Positions 25,801 to 33,658 of a stretch of DNA of 64,000 bases are shown here, one piece after another; positions within the stretch are counted from its first letter, which is position 1; the number at the start of each line of letters is the position of its first letter. The notes under the pieces were generated by a model, which had not been told where the DNA came from, searched no databases, and saw only the letters and a list, made by a program, of their open reading frames with translations. Source of the DNA: Pseudobutyrivibrio xylanivorans (GTDB lineage: Bacteria > Bacillota > Clostridia > Lachnospirales > Lachnospiraceae); assembly GCF_008935055.1 (NCBI RefSeq), contig NZ_CP043028.1, positions 1,397,901 through 1,461,900 of the forward strand. The letters run 5' to 3'. The position numbers and the translations under genes were made by a program.

Positions 25801-25867
25801 AGTTTAGCACATAAGCATCCGGAAAAAACTCCACTACCTGAAATGTATAATTTTTCGCATGAACGGT
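25801..25867 (-). promoter_or_regulatory. LytTR-regulated promoter of the GH78-regulator-kinase operon
   Basis: ACCGTTCAT (25859-25867) and ACATTTCAG (25838-25846) repeat with a 21-bp period on the minus strand; the second copy departs by one base at the invariant G. The probable -10 TAAACT (25801-25806) starts 31 bp downstream. Confidence 0.65.
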
Positions 25868-25895
25868 AGTTTTCATTTTTCTGCATAATAAAAAG

Positions 25896-25915
25896 CCAGG
25901 TCAATGTTGACCTGA
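25896..25915 (-). terminator. Terminator of the TrpR-like gene
   Basis: CAGGTCAA and TTGACCTG pair around two bases, followed by GC and five T on the minus strand. It separates the TrpR-like gene from the GH78 promoter. Confidence 0.85.
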
Positions 25916-25936
25916 CTTTGACATTTGATATTCGCG

Positions 25937-26224
25937 TTATTTACTGATTCTCTTAAGAACCATGTCGTAACCATCGTTTCCATAGTTAAGGGCACGATTA
26001 ACACGGCTGATTGTAGCTGAGCTGGCACCAGTTTCATCTGCGATGTCCTGATATGTACGCTCCTCACGAAGCATCTTAGCAACCTCGAAACGCTGCTTCA
26101 TTGCTACCATCTCATTTACTGTACAAAGGTCTTCAAAAAATTCATATGCTTCCTCGACTGTCTCGAGGCTAAGAATGGCTCTTAAGAGCTCATCCATCTC
26201 TGCTGTTTCAAGTTTCTTATTCAT
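25937..26224 (-). CDS. YerC/YecD-type TrpR-like DNA-binding protein
   Basis: 95 residues, all helical. The sequence VNEMVAMKQRFEVAKMLREE and TYQDIADETGASSATISRV is the TrpR-superfamily fold with its helix-turn-helix (residues about 58-78), as in the Firmicute YerC/YecD family. In Bacillus this gene sits near pcrA; here it is 13 kb away. Regulated genes are unknown. ATG 26224 is preferred; a TTG at 26233 lies too close to the GGAG. A 15-bp palindrome covers its own -10 (26273-26287), consistent with self-repression. Confidence 0.9.
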   Translation of the reverse strand: MNKKLETAEMDELLRAILSLETVEEAYEFFEDLCTVNEMVAMKQRFEVAKMLREERTYQDIADETGASSATISRVNRALNYGNDGYDMVLKRISK

Positions 26225-26272
26225 TATTACCAATACTCCTATATTTACCCCATATTTTTAGACTTAAATCAT

Positions 26273-26287
26273 TACAGTAATACTGTA
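26273..26287. promoter_or_regulatory. Palindromic operator over the TrpR-like gene promoter
   Basis: TACAGTA-A-TACTGTA is a perfect 7-bp inverted repeat. On the minus strand TTTACT, 17 bp, TACAGT forms the promoter, so the operator covers the -10. The binder is inferred to be the gene's own product. Confidence 0.5.
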
Positions 26288-26325
26288 GCACACTAAAGTC
26301 TTAAAGTAAAGAGTCACAACAAAAA

Positions 26326-26353
26326 AATATTGTTACCTTTTAGCAACAATATT
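26326..26353 (-). terminator. Terminator of the asnS-asnA operon
   Basis: AATATTGTT and AACAATATT pair around ten bases, followed by seven T on the minus strand. A second hairpin (TCGGCTC with GAGCCGA, 26368-26392) lies between it and the asnA stop and lacks a T run; it may protect the 3' end. Confidence 0.85.
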
Positions 26354-26467
26354 TTTAGACAAAGTAATCGGCTCCCGAAATGAGAGCCGAAGAATATTTT
26401 ACGATAAAATTTTATAAATGTAAAGGATTTTGTTTGCGTCAGAAAGACACTTTTTCAGCATTGTCTT

Positions 26468-27478
26468 TTAAAGGATGACAACTCCTCTTTCGTTAGCATA
26501 CTTAACATCTTCCTCTGGCCAGAATGAGCACTGAACCTCACCAATGTGGCACTTACGAAGGAAGAACATACAGATACGGCTCTGTCCGATACCACCACCA
26601 ATTGTATAAGGAAGCTGCTTGTTAAGAATTGCCTTCTGGAATGGAAGCTCTGCGCGCTCCTCGCAGCCGGCCTTCTTAAGCTGAGATGCAAGACTGTCCT
26701 CATCAACGCGGATACCCATTGATGAAAGCTCAAGTGAAATATCATCCACTGGATAGTAAACAATGATATCACCGTTAAGTTGCCAATCATCATAGTCAGG
26801 TGCGCGTCCATCATGCTTCTCACCAGACTTGAGCAAATCACCAATCTTCATAAGGAAGATTGCGCCATACTCCTTGGCTGCCTCGTACTCACGCTGATTG
26901 TGATCAAGGTCTGGCCATCTGTCCTCGAGCTCCTGTGTAGTGATGAAGTGAATCTCCTCTGGGAGGATGCACTGAACATAGTCATATGAATTTGCAATAT
27001 ATTTCTCAGTAACGCGAAGAGCAGCATAAACGCTCTTTACGTACTTCTTAAGAGTCTCTTCGTTACGAGCAGATTTCTCGATGATACATTCCCAATCCCA
27101 CTGGTCAACATAGATAGAATGAATGTTATCTGTATCCTCATCGCGGCGGATAGCATTCATATCAGTATAAAGGCCCTCGCCTACATTGAAACCATAGCGA
27201 CCAAGGGCCATTCTCTTCCACTTTGCAAGAGAATGCACAACCTCAACCTCTTTATCGCCCTGCTCCTTTACTCCGAATGCAACTGGGCGCTCCACACCAT
27301 TTAAGTTATCGTTCAAACCTGACTCAGGCTCGACAAATAATGGTGCTGTCACACGATGAAGATTAAGCTCAGCAGTAAGCTGTGCCTGGAAGAAGTCCTT
27401 CACCTTCTTGATAGCGATTTGTGTTTCTTTAAGATTCAACGCCGAAGCGTAACCTTCTGGGATGTATATCTTGCTCAT
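26468..27478 (-). CDS. asnA: Aspartate-ammonia ligase (asparagine synthetase A)
   Basis: 336 residues, full length for AsnA. The protein is related to class II aminoacyl-tRNA synthetases and makes asparagine from aspartate, ammonia and ATP. Family landmarks are APLFVEPESGLNDNLNGVER, YTDMNAIRRDED, VDQWDWE and GGGIGQSRICMFFLRK near the end. ATG 27478 has GGAGG nine bases upstream. It follows asnS in the same direction, separated only by a 152-bp hairpin, so the asparagine attenuator in front of asnS probably controls it too. Both genes then respond to the supply of charged tRNA-Asn, which fits a joint role in making and using asparagine. Confidence 0.97.
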   Translation of the reverse strand: MSKIYIPEGYASALNLKETQIAIKKVKDFFQAQLTAELNLHRVTAPLFVEPESGLNDNLNGVERPVAFGVKEQGDKEVEVVHSLAKWKRMALGRYGFNVGEGLYTDMNAIRRDEDTDNIHSIYVDQWDWECIIEKSARNEETLKKYVKSVYAALRVTEKYIANSYDYVQCILPEEIHFITTQELEDRWPDLDHNQREYEAAKEYGAIFLMKIGDLLKSGEKHDGRAPDYDDWQLNGDIIVYYPVDDISLELSSMGIRVDEDSLASQLKKAGCEERAELPFQKAILNKQLPYTIGGGIGQSRICMFFLRKCHIGEVQCSFWPEEDVKYANERGVVIL

Positions 27479-27500
27479 AACTTATTGTCCTCCAAGTCCG

Positions 27501-27652
27501 AAATCTCTTTAGGCTTATCTATATATCTTTCCGAGACACGCTTTCGCTCTTGTCGTGCTCATTGCCCTACATAAGGTGCTGCTATGCACCACCTAAGTAG
27601 GGATGGCACTAAAAGGTCTCTTGAAAGATATATAAATAATCCCTAGAGATTT
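27501..27652. repeat. Giant intergenic hairpin between asnS and asnA
   Basis: The whole 152 bp folds on itself. AAATCTCTTTAGGCTTAT at the left pairs with a partner ending AGAGATTT at 27652; ATATATCTTTC pairs with GAAAGATATAT; GAGAC with GTCTC; GTGCTCATTGCCCTAC with GTAGGGATGGCAC; and the tip is GGTGCTGCTATGCACC. A few bulges break the stem. Neither end carries a T run, so it is not a simple terminator. It may set the ratio of asnA to asnS mRNA or be a small mobile palindrome. Confidence 0.8.
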
Positions 27653-27666
27653 CTCATTTAAATGAT

Positions 27667-29067
27667 TTATAAATCACAATTTCCAACTGTACGTGGGAAA
27701 GGTATTACGTCACGGATGTTACCCATGCCAGTTAAGTACATAACACATCTTTCGAAACCTAAGCCGAAACCTGCGTGACGAGATGAACCGTATTTACGAA
27801 GGTCAAGGTAGAACTGGTAATCCTCTTCCTTAAGACCGCACTCTTTCATTCTCTGAACAAGTACATCGTAGTCATCCTCACGCTGTGAGCCACCGATGAT
27901 TTCTCCGATACCAGGAACGAGGCAATCCATAGCTGCTACAGTCTTACCGTCTTCGTTGAGCTTCATATAGAAAGCCTTGATTTCCTTTGGATAATCTGTA
28001 ACGAATACAGGCTTTCCGAAAATCTTCTCTGTGAGGTATCTCTCATGCTCTGTCTGAAGGTCGCAACCCCAAGATACCTTGTAATCGAACTCATCGTTGT
28101 GCTTTTCAAGCTCAGCAACTGCATCTGTATATGTGATGCGACCAAAATCTGAAGAAGCTACATGATGTAATCTATCAAGAAGTCCCTTGTCGATGAAGTT
28201 GTTGAAGAACTCCATCTCCTCTGGAGCATGCTCGAGAACATAGTTGATAACGAACTTAATCATGTCCTCAGCGAGAATCATGTCATCCTCAAGATCAGCA
28301 AATGAAATCTCTGGCTCAATCATCCAGAACTCTGCTGCATGACGAGTTGTGTTAGAGTTCTCAGCACGGAATGTAGGTCCAAATGTGTAGATGTTCTTGA
28401 ATGCCTGAGCATAAGTCTCACCATTTAACTGACCTGAAACTGTAAGGTTTGTAGCATGTCCAAAGAAATCCTGTGAGAAATCAACCTTACCGTCCTCTGT
28501 CTTAGGGATGTTGTTAAGGTCCATTGTTGTAACCTGGAACATCTCACCTGCACCCTCGCAGTCACTTCCTGTAATAAGTGGAGTGTGAACATATACGAAA
28601 TCACGCTCCTGGAAGAACTTGTGAATAGCGTATGCGCAAAGAGAACGAACTCTGAATACAGCCTGGAATGTATTTGTACGTGCACGAAGATGTGTCTGTG
28701 TACGAAGATATTCCATTGTGTGGCGCTTTGGCTGAATTGGATAGTCAGGTGTTGACTTACCCTCTACCTCAACCTTTGTTGCCTGAATCTCGAATGGCTG
28801 CTTAGCCTCTGGTGTAAGAACTACAGTACCTGTTACGTATACTGCTGCACCTACGTTAAGGTGGCAAACCTCATCGAAGTTGTCAATCTTATCCTGGTTG
28901 AAAACTACCTGTACTGGATTGAAAAATGTACCATCAGCAAGTACTAAGAATCCGAAGGTCTTTGAATCACGCATGTTGCGTACCCATCCAGAAACTGTAA
29001 CTTCCTTGCCGTCGTAGTCTTTGAAGTTTCTTGATAGTGTTCTTACGTCTGTTGTTTTAACACTCAT
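27667..29067 (-). CDS. asnS: Asparaginyl-tRNA synthetase
   Basis: 466 residues, class IIb. An N-terminal OB-fold anticodon-binding domain ([20 protein letters not shown]) is followed by the catalytic core with motif 2 ([21 protein letters not shown]) and motif 3 ([20 protein letters not shown]) near the end. AsnRS is told apart from AspRS and LysRS by the TRHAAEFWM context. It charges tRNA-Asn with asparagine. ATG 29067 has AAAGGAG seven bases upstream. The 5' leader of about 290 bases holds an asparagine-rich leader peptide and a terminator (29173-29336), so expression should rise when charged tRNA-Asn is scarce. Confidence 0.98.
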   Translation of the reverse strand: MSVKTTDVRTLSRNFKDYDGKEVTVSGWVRNMRDSKTFGFLVLADGTFFNPVQVVFNQDKIDNFDEVCHLNVGAAVYVTGTVVLTPEAKQPFEIQATKVEVEGKSTPDYPIQPKRHTMEYLRTQTHLRARTNTFQAVFRVRSLCAYAIHKFFQERDFVYVHTPLITGSDCEGAGEMFQVTTMDLNNIPKTEDGKVDFSQDFFGHATNLTVSGQLNGETYAQAFKNIYTFGPTFRAENSNTTRHAAEFWMIEPEISFADLEDDMILAEDMIKFVINYVLEHAPEEMEFFNNFIDKGLLDRLHHVASSDFGRITYTDAVAELEKHNDEFDYKVSWGCDLQTEHERYLTEKIFGKPVFVTDYPKEIKAFYMKLNEDGKTVAAMDCLVPGIGEIIGGSQREDDYDVLVQRMKECGLKEEDYQFYLDLRKYGSSRHAGFGLGFERCVMYLTGMGNIRDVIPFPRTVGNCDL

Positions 29068-29103
29068 TGTATTTTCTCCTTTAATACTTCTTTACATACT
29101 AAT

Positions 29104-29126
29104 AGTATCTAGCTTTGCTAGATACT
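29104..29126 (-). other. Perfect hairpin just before the asnS ribosome site
   Basis: AGTATCTAGC and GCTAGATACT form a 10-bp stem around three bases, about 37 bp upstream of the asnS start. There is no T run. It may stabilise the mRNA or add translational control downstream of the attenuator. Confidence 0.6.
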
Positions 29127-29172
29127 TGTGCAAGCGCTGAGACCGAAGGTCCTTCCTTTCCGCGCGCGTCAC

Positions 29173-29259
29173 ATAAAAGAGCCCCACCAAACTTACGCTT
29201 GATGAGGCTTCCTAATTCTTACTTATTTGAACAATCTTCAACTCTCATCAACACAATAA
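29173..29259 (-). promoter_or_regulatory. Asparagine attenuator: antiterminator and terminator segments
   Basis: Segment 2 (29244-29259, TTATTGTGTTGATGAG) can pair either with segment 1 inside the leader peptide (29305-29318, ATCAACAACAATAA, 13 pairs and one bulged A) or, by TTGATGAG, with CTCATCAA of segment 3. Segment 3 (AGCCTCATCAA, 29199-29209) otherwise pairs fully, with three G-U pairs, with segment 4 (TTGGTGGGGCT, 29180-29190), followed by CTTTTAT, which makes an intrinsic terminator. The leader stop codon lies three bases before segment 2, so a ribosome that finishes the leader covers segment 2 and lets the terminator form. Confidence 0.85.
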
Positions 29260-29261
29260 AA

Positions 29262-29336
29262 TTAAATCCCCTGATTATTATTCACGGAATTATTATTGTT
29301 ATTATTATTGTTGTTGATTACGATTGTGAAATACAT
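29262..29336 (-). CDS. Asparagine-rich leader peptide of the asnS-asnA operon
   Basis: A 24-codon reading frame: ATG at 29336, TAA at 29262-29264. After MYFTIVI come nine consecutive asparagine codons (three AAC, six AAT), then Ser-Val, three more Asn, and QGI. Half of all codons are asparagine. AAGGGG lies seven bases before the ATG and the predicted transcription start is only about 18 bases upstream. The place, directly between a sigma-70 promoter and a terminator in front of the asparaginyl-tRNA synthetase gene, makes this a regulatory peptide in the manner of trpL or hisL: ribosomes would stall on the Asn run when charged tRNA-Asn is low. The peptide itself probably has no further function. 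Confidence 0.92.
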   Translation of the reverse strand: MYFTIVINNNNNNNNNSVNNNQGI

Positions 29337-29360
29337 AATTGTTCCCCTTTATTCTGTTAA

Positions 29361-29389
29361 AGTATAAATTTTTCGACTATTTAAGTCAA
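29361..29389 (-). promoter_or_regulatory. Sigma-70 promoter of the asnS operon
   Basis: TTGACT (29384-29389), 17 bp, TATACT (29361-29366) on the minus strand. Transcription should start near 29354, just ahead of the leader peptide's ribosome site. Confidence 0.85.
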
Positions 29390-29465
29390 CCCCCTTTTTC
29401 AAGAATGGCCTTAAATTAATAATTGGAAAAGCCCAAATCCCCATACTCAACTTAGCGCAACCACC

Positions 29466-29490
29466 AAAAAAGGCAGCCCAAAGACTGCCT
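29466..29490 (-). terminator. Terminator of the GH32 gene and sugar operon
   Basis: AGGCAG and CTGCCT pair around eight bases, followed by a run of T on the minus strand. It ends the minus-strand operon that starts at 34561. Between it and the GH32 stop I see only AT-rich filler. Confidence 0.8.
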
Positions 29491-29547
29491 AATAACTCTC
29501 CCCGTTACATTACCCTTCTTTTTCAATAGACTCTCCCCCTAATTTGC

Positions 29548-31026
29548 TTACTTGAAATCGAACTTGATAACATCCATCACAACTGTTTTATCTGACTCAA
29601 ATGTAATATTTTCTGCAGATAAATCAGTATCAATTTTCATGGAAGCTGCCTGCTTTCCATTATTTGCAAAAAGTTCTAAACTCCATTTATCCAGAACAAT
29701 TCTTAATTCGATTTTACCATTTTCAAAGTCTACTGGAAACTCTCGGGTTGCAAGAGCTGATATTTTGTAGCCGCTGCCACTTCTATCCAGCTTGATTGTT
29801 CCTTTGCGGGCATCAAGCTCGATTACAGTTTTGTGCCTGTGGTCTTTTGCGACACAGATTTTGAAGATATAGCCTTCTGAACCAATTTCAGGTTTTAGTC
29901 TAAGCTTCATATCTAAAACTCTGCCTCTGATACCATCAAGAGTTAATGGCTTAAATACCCTCACATCTCTGTAAGCTACCTGATTACAATAATAGTTTTC
30001 AAGCTCCTTCACTGGGCGTTGGTACACATGTCCATCCTCAAGCCACAATTCACGAGGCAGGGTCATCATTCCAAAGAATCCACGCTTGTCATTTCCATAA
30101 TCCTTGGTTTCCCAGTTTTGCATCCAGGCAACCATAACACGTCTGCCGTCAATAGTCTCGATAGTCTGAGCAGCATAAAAGTCTGTACCAAAATCTATTG
30201 GCTGAACCACTTCTCGCTCAAACTCAAATGGTGCGCTCTCATTTCCAAGTAGGAAGAAGTTGTTATAGCCTGGCATGATGTCTACACCATTACCTTCTGT
30301 CTCCTGAGGACTGACGATAAGCACCTGCTTATTACCAAGAGCAAAGTAGTCTGGGCACTCCCAAACACGGCCTACTTCCCATTTACTCTCATCTAGCATC
30401 TTAAGGAATTTCCAGTGAAGGGCATCTTCACTTTCAAAAACGTAGGCATTGCCACAGTCTTCTTTATCCATATTAACTGCGATGGTGTAGTATTTACCAT
30501 CTCGCATTAAAATCTTAGGGTCTCTGAACTCATAAGGATTGCTTCCCTCTGGAAGGTCCTCCTTAGAAATAACAGGGTTGCCATCGACTTTTTCGTAGTC
30601 TACTCCATCGCCTATGGCAACGCACTGCTGCTGATAACATCTCTCCCAGCCATCTACCACACCGGCCTTTGTAATACCAGTGTAAATAAGCAGGTGCTTT
30701 CCATCAGGGGTTTCAATGGCACTACCTGAGAAACAGCCTTCAGCATCTTCAGCGCTGTCAGGCGCAAGTGCGCAAGGAAGGAAATCCCACTTAATAAAAT
30801 CCGATGTCTTTGAATGGCCCCAGTGCATAGGGCCCCAGTGATTATCAAAAGGATAATACTGATAGAAAAGATGATACTCTCCTTTGTATATTGAGAAACC
30901 ATTTGGGTCATTTATCCAACCTACAGTTCCTGTTGTATGAAAAGCTGGACGGTCGGTAACCTTCCCCTTTTCTATTGCTTCTGTTTCGTATTGGCGGGCT
31001 GCCGCCAGCTTTTCACTAATTTTCAT
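29548..31026 (-). CDS. GH32 sucrose(-6-phosphate) hydrolase / beta-fructosidase
   Basis: 492 residues, no signal peptide. The five-bladed propeller motifs are intact: nucleophile Asp40 in WINDPNGF, Asp169 in FRDP as transition-state stabiliser, and acid/base Glu223 in WECPD. The C-terminal beta-sandwich follows (LDKWSLELFANNGKQA). It splits the glucose-fructose bond of sucrose, its phosphate, or raffinose-type sugars. It is the last gene of an operon with a binding protein and two permeases and is near an alpha-galactosidase. Because import here is by an ABC transporter and not a PTS, the substrate is more likely the free sugar than the 6-phosphate. ATG 31026 directly follows the binding-protein stop by nine bases. 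Confidence 0.94.
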   Translation of the reverse strand: MKISEKLAAARQYETEAIEKGKVTDRPAFHTTGTVGWINDPNGFSIYKGEYHLFYQYYPFDNHWGPMHWGHSKTSDFIKWDFLPCALAPDSAEDAEGCFSGSAIETPDGKHLLIYTGITKAGVVDGWERCYQQQCVAIGDGVDYEKVDGNPVISKEDLPEGSNPYEFRDPKILMRDGKYYTIAVNMDKEDCGNAYVFESEDALHWKFLKMLDESKWEVGRVWECPDYFALGNKQVLIVSPQETEGNGVDIMPGYNNFFLLGNESAPFEFEREVVQPIDFGTDFYAAQTIETIDGRRVMVAWMQNWETKDYGNDKRGFFGMMTLPRELWLEDGHVYQRPVKELENYYCNQVAYRDVRVFKPLTLDGIRGRVLDMKLRLKPEIGSEGYIFKICVAKDHRHKTVIELDARKGTIKLDRSGSGYKISALATREFPVDFENGKIELRIVLDKWSLELFANNGKQAASMKIDTDLSAENITFESDKTVVMDVIKFDFK

Positions 31027-31035
31027 TTCGTACCT

Positions 31036-32697
31036 CTACTTATAAAACTCGTCCAAATATTTCTGGTATATTCCAATGTACTCTTCTATGCCGTAATCAT
31101 CAAGCTCATTTAGGTAAGCATCCCAATCTGCATCTGTGAAGCCATCCATAATCCAAGCTGCCTTTGTTGTATTGATGTAGCTAAGAATATCTGTAGCTAA
31201 ATCATTTAAATCTTCTGTGTCATCAGCGCTCATAAGAACGTTTGGATATACATACTTGTGATTCATATCATCTGTATAGTAATCCTTGATCCAATCAAGA
31301 CGATACTGTGCATCATCTGGGCATGTTACATAAACATCATAGTATTCGTCAAGAATTGCAAGAGGACCTGCTACACACTCAGCCTCACGAACCTCAACTG
31401 GTGAAGCATCACCAAGTGGTGCGTGCTTAAGCATCTTTTCACCGCTTGCATTTTCACTGAGTTCGAAGATATCAAAATCGTCATCCTCACCATAAGTTCC
31501 CCAGTTGTTCTGAGGAGACTGGAATGGATCATACATCTGATCAAGCCATGCACAAACTAAAGCTGGCTGCTCGCATTTTGCTGTTACAACACAACGACCT
31601 CTATCGAAACCTGATGTGAATGAACCATTCTGTGGTGTGATATTTACTGTATCAGCCTTTAACGCCTTAAGTGGAACCCAGTCTGTAAGGTTATCTACAT
31701 TAGCAACATCCCATGTGAAGCAAACACCATATCTACCAGACTTACCCTTTGCAACGTATGTTGCCCAGTCCTGAGTAAATGCCTCAGCATCGATTAAGCC
31801 CTCGCTGTAGAGCTTGTGAAGCCAAGCCACACCATCCTTGTAGCCTTCCTGCTCTGATGTACAAATTACCTTTAAATCATCTGTTACTGCAATATGCTTA
31901 CCCATATCAACATCGCCGTAGCCTTCGCCGAAACCGTTGATAAGGATTGCTGGATCCTGACCACCATCATTGATGATGCATGACATTGGGATGATATCAC
32001 CCTCAATACCAAATTCCTTCTGTAACTCTTTAGAATTATCCTTGAATGCAATAAGCACCTGCTCGAACTCGTCTACTGTTGTAGGCATCTCAAGTCCAAG
32101 GAAGTCAAGCCACTTCTTGTTGATGAATGGCATGCTACCAACTGTCTGAATAGCTGTCTTTTCAGAACCAAGCTGCTCAATCCAAGGAAGAGCCCAGATA
32201 TGTCCATTCTCATCCTCACACATCTTACGATATTCTGGTGCCTTATCAAATACTGCCTTAAGGTTAGGCATGTAAGTGTCAATATAGTCCTCAAGATTGA
32301 TGATAACACCCTGATCAGCATAGTTAAGCAAGTCGCTATCACCAAAGTTTGCTGTGAATACGAAATCAGTAAGGGTATCAAGATTTGCCATGTTAAGCTT
32401 AATCTTATCTCCCCACTGGTCCGATGAAATTGCGGTCCATTCAACATGAACATTGGTGTCTTCCTCCAATCTCTTGAAAATGGTTCTGTTGTTTGGCTCC
32501 GACTCTGTTCCAACTGGGAAGCTGGTCATGCCTGTGATAGTTGCCTGCTCCTTAAGTGGGAATGCAAGTGAATCAACATCCACCTCCTGCATTTCTTCCC
32601 CATCATTCAGGGCAGCAGAACCACCTCCGCAGCCTGTAAAAGCCCCTACAGCAATGGCTGCAACAAGTAACACACTAAGTAACTTTTTCCTTTTCAT
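31036..32697 (-). CDS. Extracellular sugar-binding lipoprotein (ABC, LipO/YtcQ type)
   Basis: 553 residues. The signal peptide LLSVLLVAAIAVGAFTGCGG carries a lipobox before the Cys, so it is tethered to the outer face of the membrane. The rest is a family 1 solute-binding protein of the large type (about 500-550 residues) that works with LplB/YteP and LplC/YtcP permeases. Located between those permease genes and the GH32 gene, it probably captures sucrose, raffinose or fructo-oligosaccharides. No ATP-binding protein is encoded in the operon; such importers usually share one encoded elsewhere. Good ribosome site AGGAGGAG before ATG 32697. Confidence 0.92.
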   Translation of the reverse strand: MKRKKLLSVLLVAAIAVGAFTGCGGGSAALNDGEEMQEVDVDSLAFPLKEQATITGMTSFPVGTESEPNNRTIFKRLEEDTNVHVEWTAISSDQWGDKIKLNMANLDTLTDFVFTANFGDSDLLNYADQGVIINLEDYIDTYMPNLKAVFDKAPEYRKMCEDENGHIWALPWIEQLGSEKTAIQTVGSMPFINKKWLDFLGLEMPTTVDEFEQVLIAFKDNSKELQKEFGIEGDIIPMSCIINDGGQDPAILINGFGEGYGDVDMGKHIAVTDDLKVICTSEQEGYKDGVAWLHKLYSEGLIDAEAFTQDWATYVAKGKSGRYGVCFTWDVANVDNLTDWVPLKALKADTVNITPQNGSFTSGFDRGRCVVTAKCEQPALVCAWLDQMYDPFQSPQNNWGTYGEDDDFDIFELSENASGEKMLKHAPLGDASPVEVREAECVAGPLAILDEYYDVYVTCPDDAQYRLDWIKDYYTDDMNHKYVYPNVLMSADDTEDLNDLATDILSYINTTKAAWIMDGFTDADWDAYLNELDDYGIEEYIGIYQKYLDEFYK

Positions 32698-32749
32698 TTT
32701 TCTCCTCCTTTATTATCTATTACACGCCTTCTTATGAGGGCGTTGTACA

Positions 32750-33649
32750 CTATCCCTTTATTGAGCCTGCCATAATTCCAGCATCAAAGTATTTCTGGAA
32801 GAATGGGTACATCACGATAAGTGGTAAACTTGAAACGATGATTGTTGCATACTTCAAAAGCTCTGCCAGCTGTGCACGCTGTGCTGTGCTTTGCATATCT
32901 GCAATCATTCCTGCTTCTGGCTGATTCTGAATCAGAATAGAACGTAGCACCAGCTGAAGTGGCTGCTTTGCCACATCGTTAATATAAATCATGGCATCGA
33001 AGTAGCTGTTCCACATTCCAACGAATTGCCACAGACATAGAACTGCTATTACAGGAACACACACGGGAAGAAGTATTTTAAAGAAGTAAACCACTTCACT
33101 GGCACCATCAACCTCTGCTGCCTCCCTAAGTTCCGAAGGCACACCTTGGAAATATGTACGGGCAATTATCATATTCCACACACTGAAAGAGCCCGGCAAA
33201 ATCACTGCCCACATTGAATCAAGCATTCCAAGTCTGCTAATCAAAATATATGTAGGAATCAATCCTCCACCGAAGAACATTGTGATGATGAAAATGGTGT
33301 TGAAGATTCCCTTGCCTCTAAAGTCTGGTCGTGACATTGGGTACGCACAAAGCAATGTTACAAAAACCGATACAAACGTAAACACCAATGAATAAACAAC
33401 TGAGTTCTTGAAGCCAACCCAAATCTGCTTATTGGAAAGAACTCGCTCATAAGCAGTCAATGTCCACTTGCTGAAATCAAAGGTCAGTCCCTTGTTCTGC
33501 AAAGTAATTGGATCAATGAAGGATGCAAGGACTATATAAACCATCGGAACTATGATTGCCAGTACAAACAATCCAAGTAAAAAATATCCAGTCAGAAGCA
33601 AACTTTTATCTGTCATATCATATTTTGCAAATGTACTTTTCTTTTTCAT
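32750..33649 (-). CDS. Carbohydrate ABC transporter permease (LplC/YtcP type)
   Basis: 299 residues with six membrane helices. The loop ELREAAEVDGASEVVYFFKI is the EAA motif that docks onto the ATP-binding protein. It forms the membrane pore with the partner at 33659-34561, only 9 bp upstream. CUT1 importers of this type bring oligosaccharides into the cell. The ending KYFDAGIMAGSIKG is typical for this subfamily. Confidence 0.94.
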   Translation of the reverse strand: MKKKSTFAKYDMTDKSLLLTGYFLLGLFVLAIIVPMVYIVLASFIDPITLQNKGLTFDFSKWTLTAYERVLSNKQIWVGFKNSVVYSLVFTFVSVFVTLLCAYPMSRPDFRGKGIFNTIFIITMFFGGGLIPTYILISRLGMLDSMWAVILPGSFSVWNMIIARTYFQGVPSELREAAEVDGASEVVYFFKILLPVCVPVIAVLCLWQFVGMWNSYFDAMIYINDVAKQPLQLVLRSILIQNQPEAGMIADMQSTAQRAQLAELLKYATIIVSSLPLIVMYPFFQKYFDAGIMAGSIKG

Positions 33650-33658
33650 AATTGCCTC

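Noticed and set aside
29068..29354. T-box riboswitch in front of asnS
   Set aside because: I looked for the T-box sequence (AGGGTGG-ACCGCG-like) and a specifier loop with an Asn codon in a stem I bulge. Neither is present; the leader is instead an Asn-codon peptide with trp-like hairpins.
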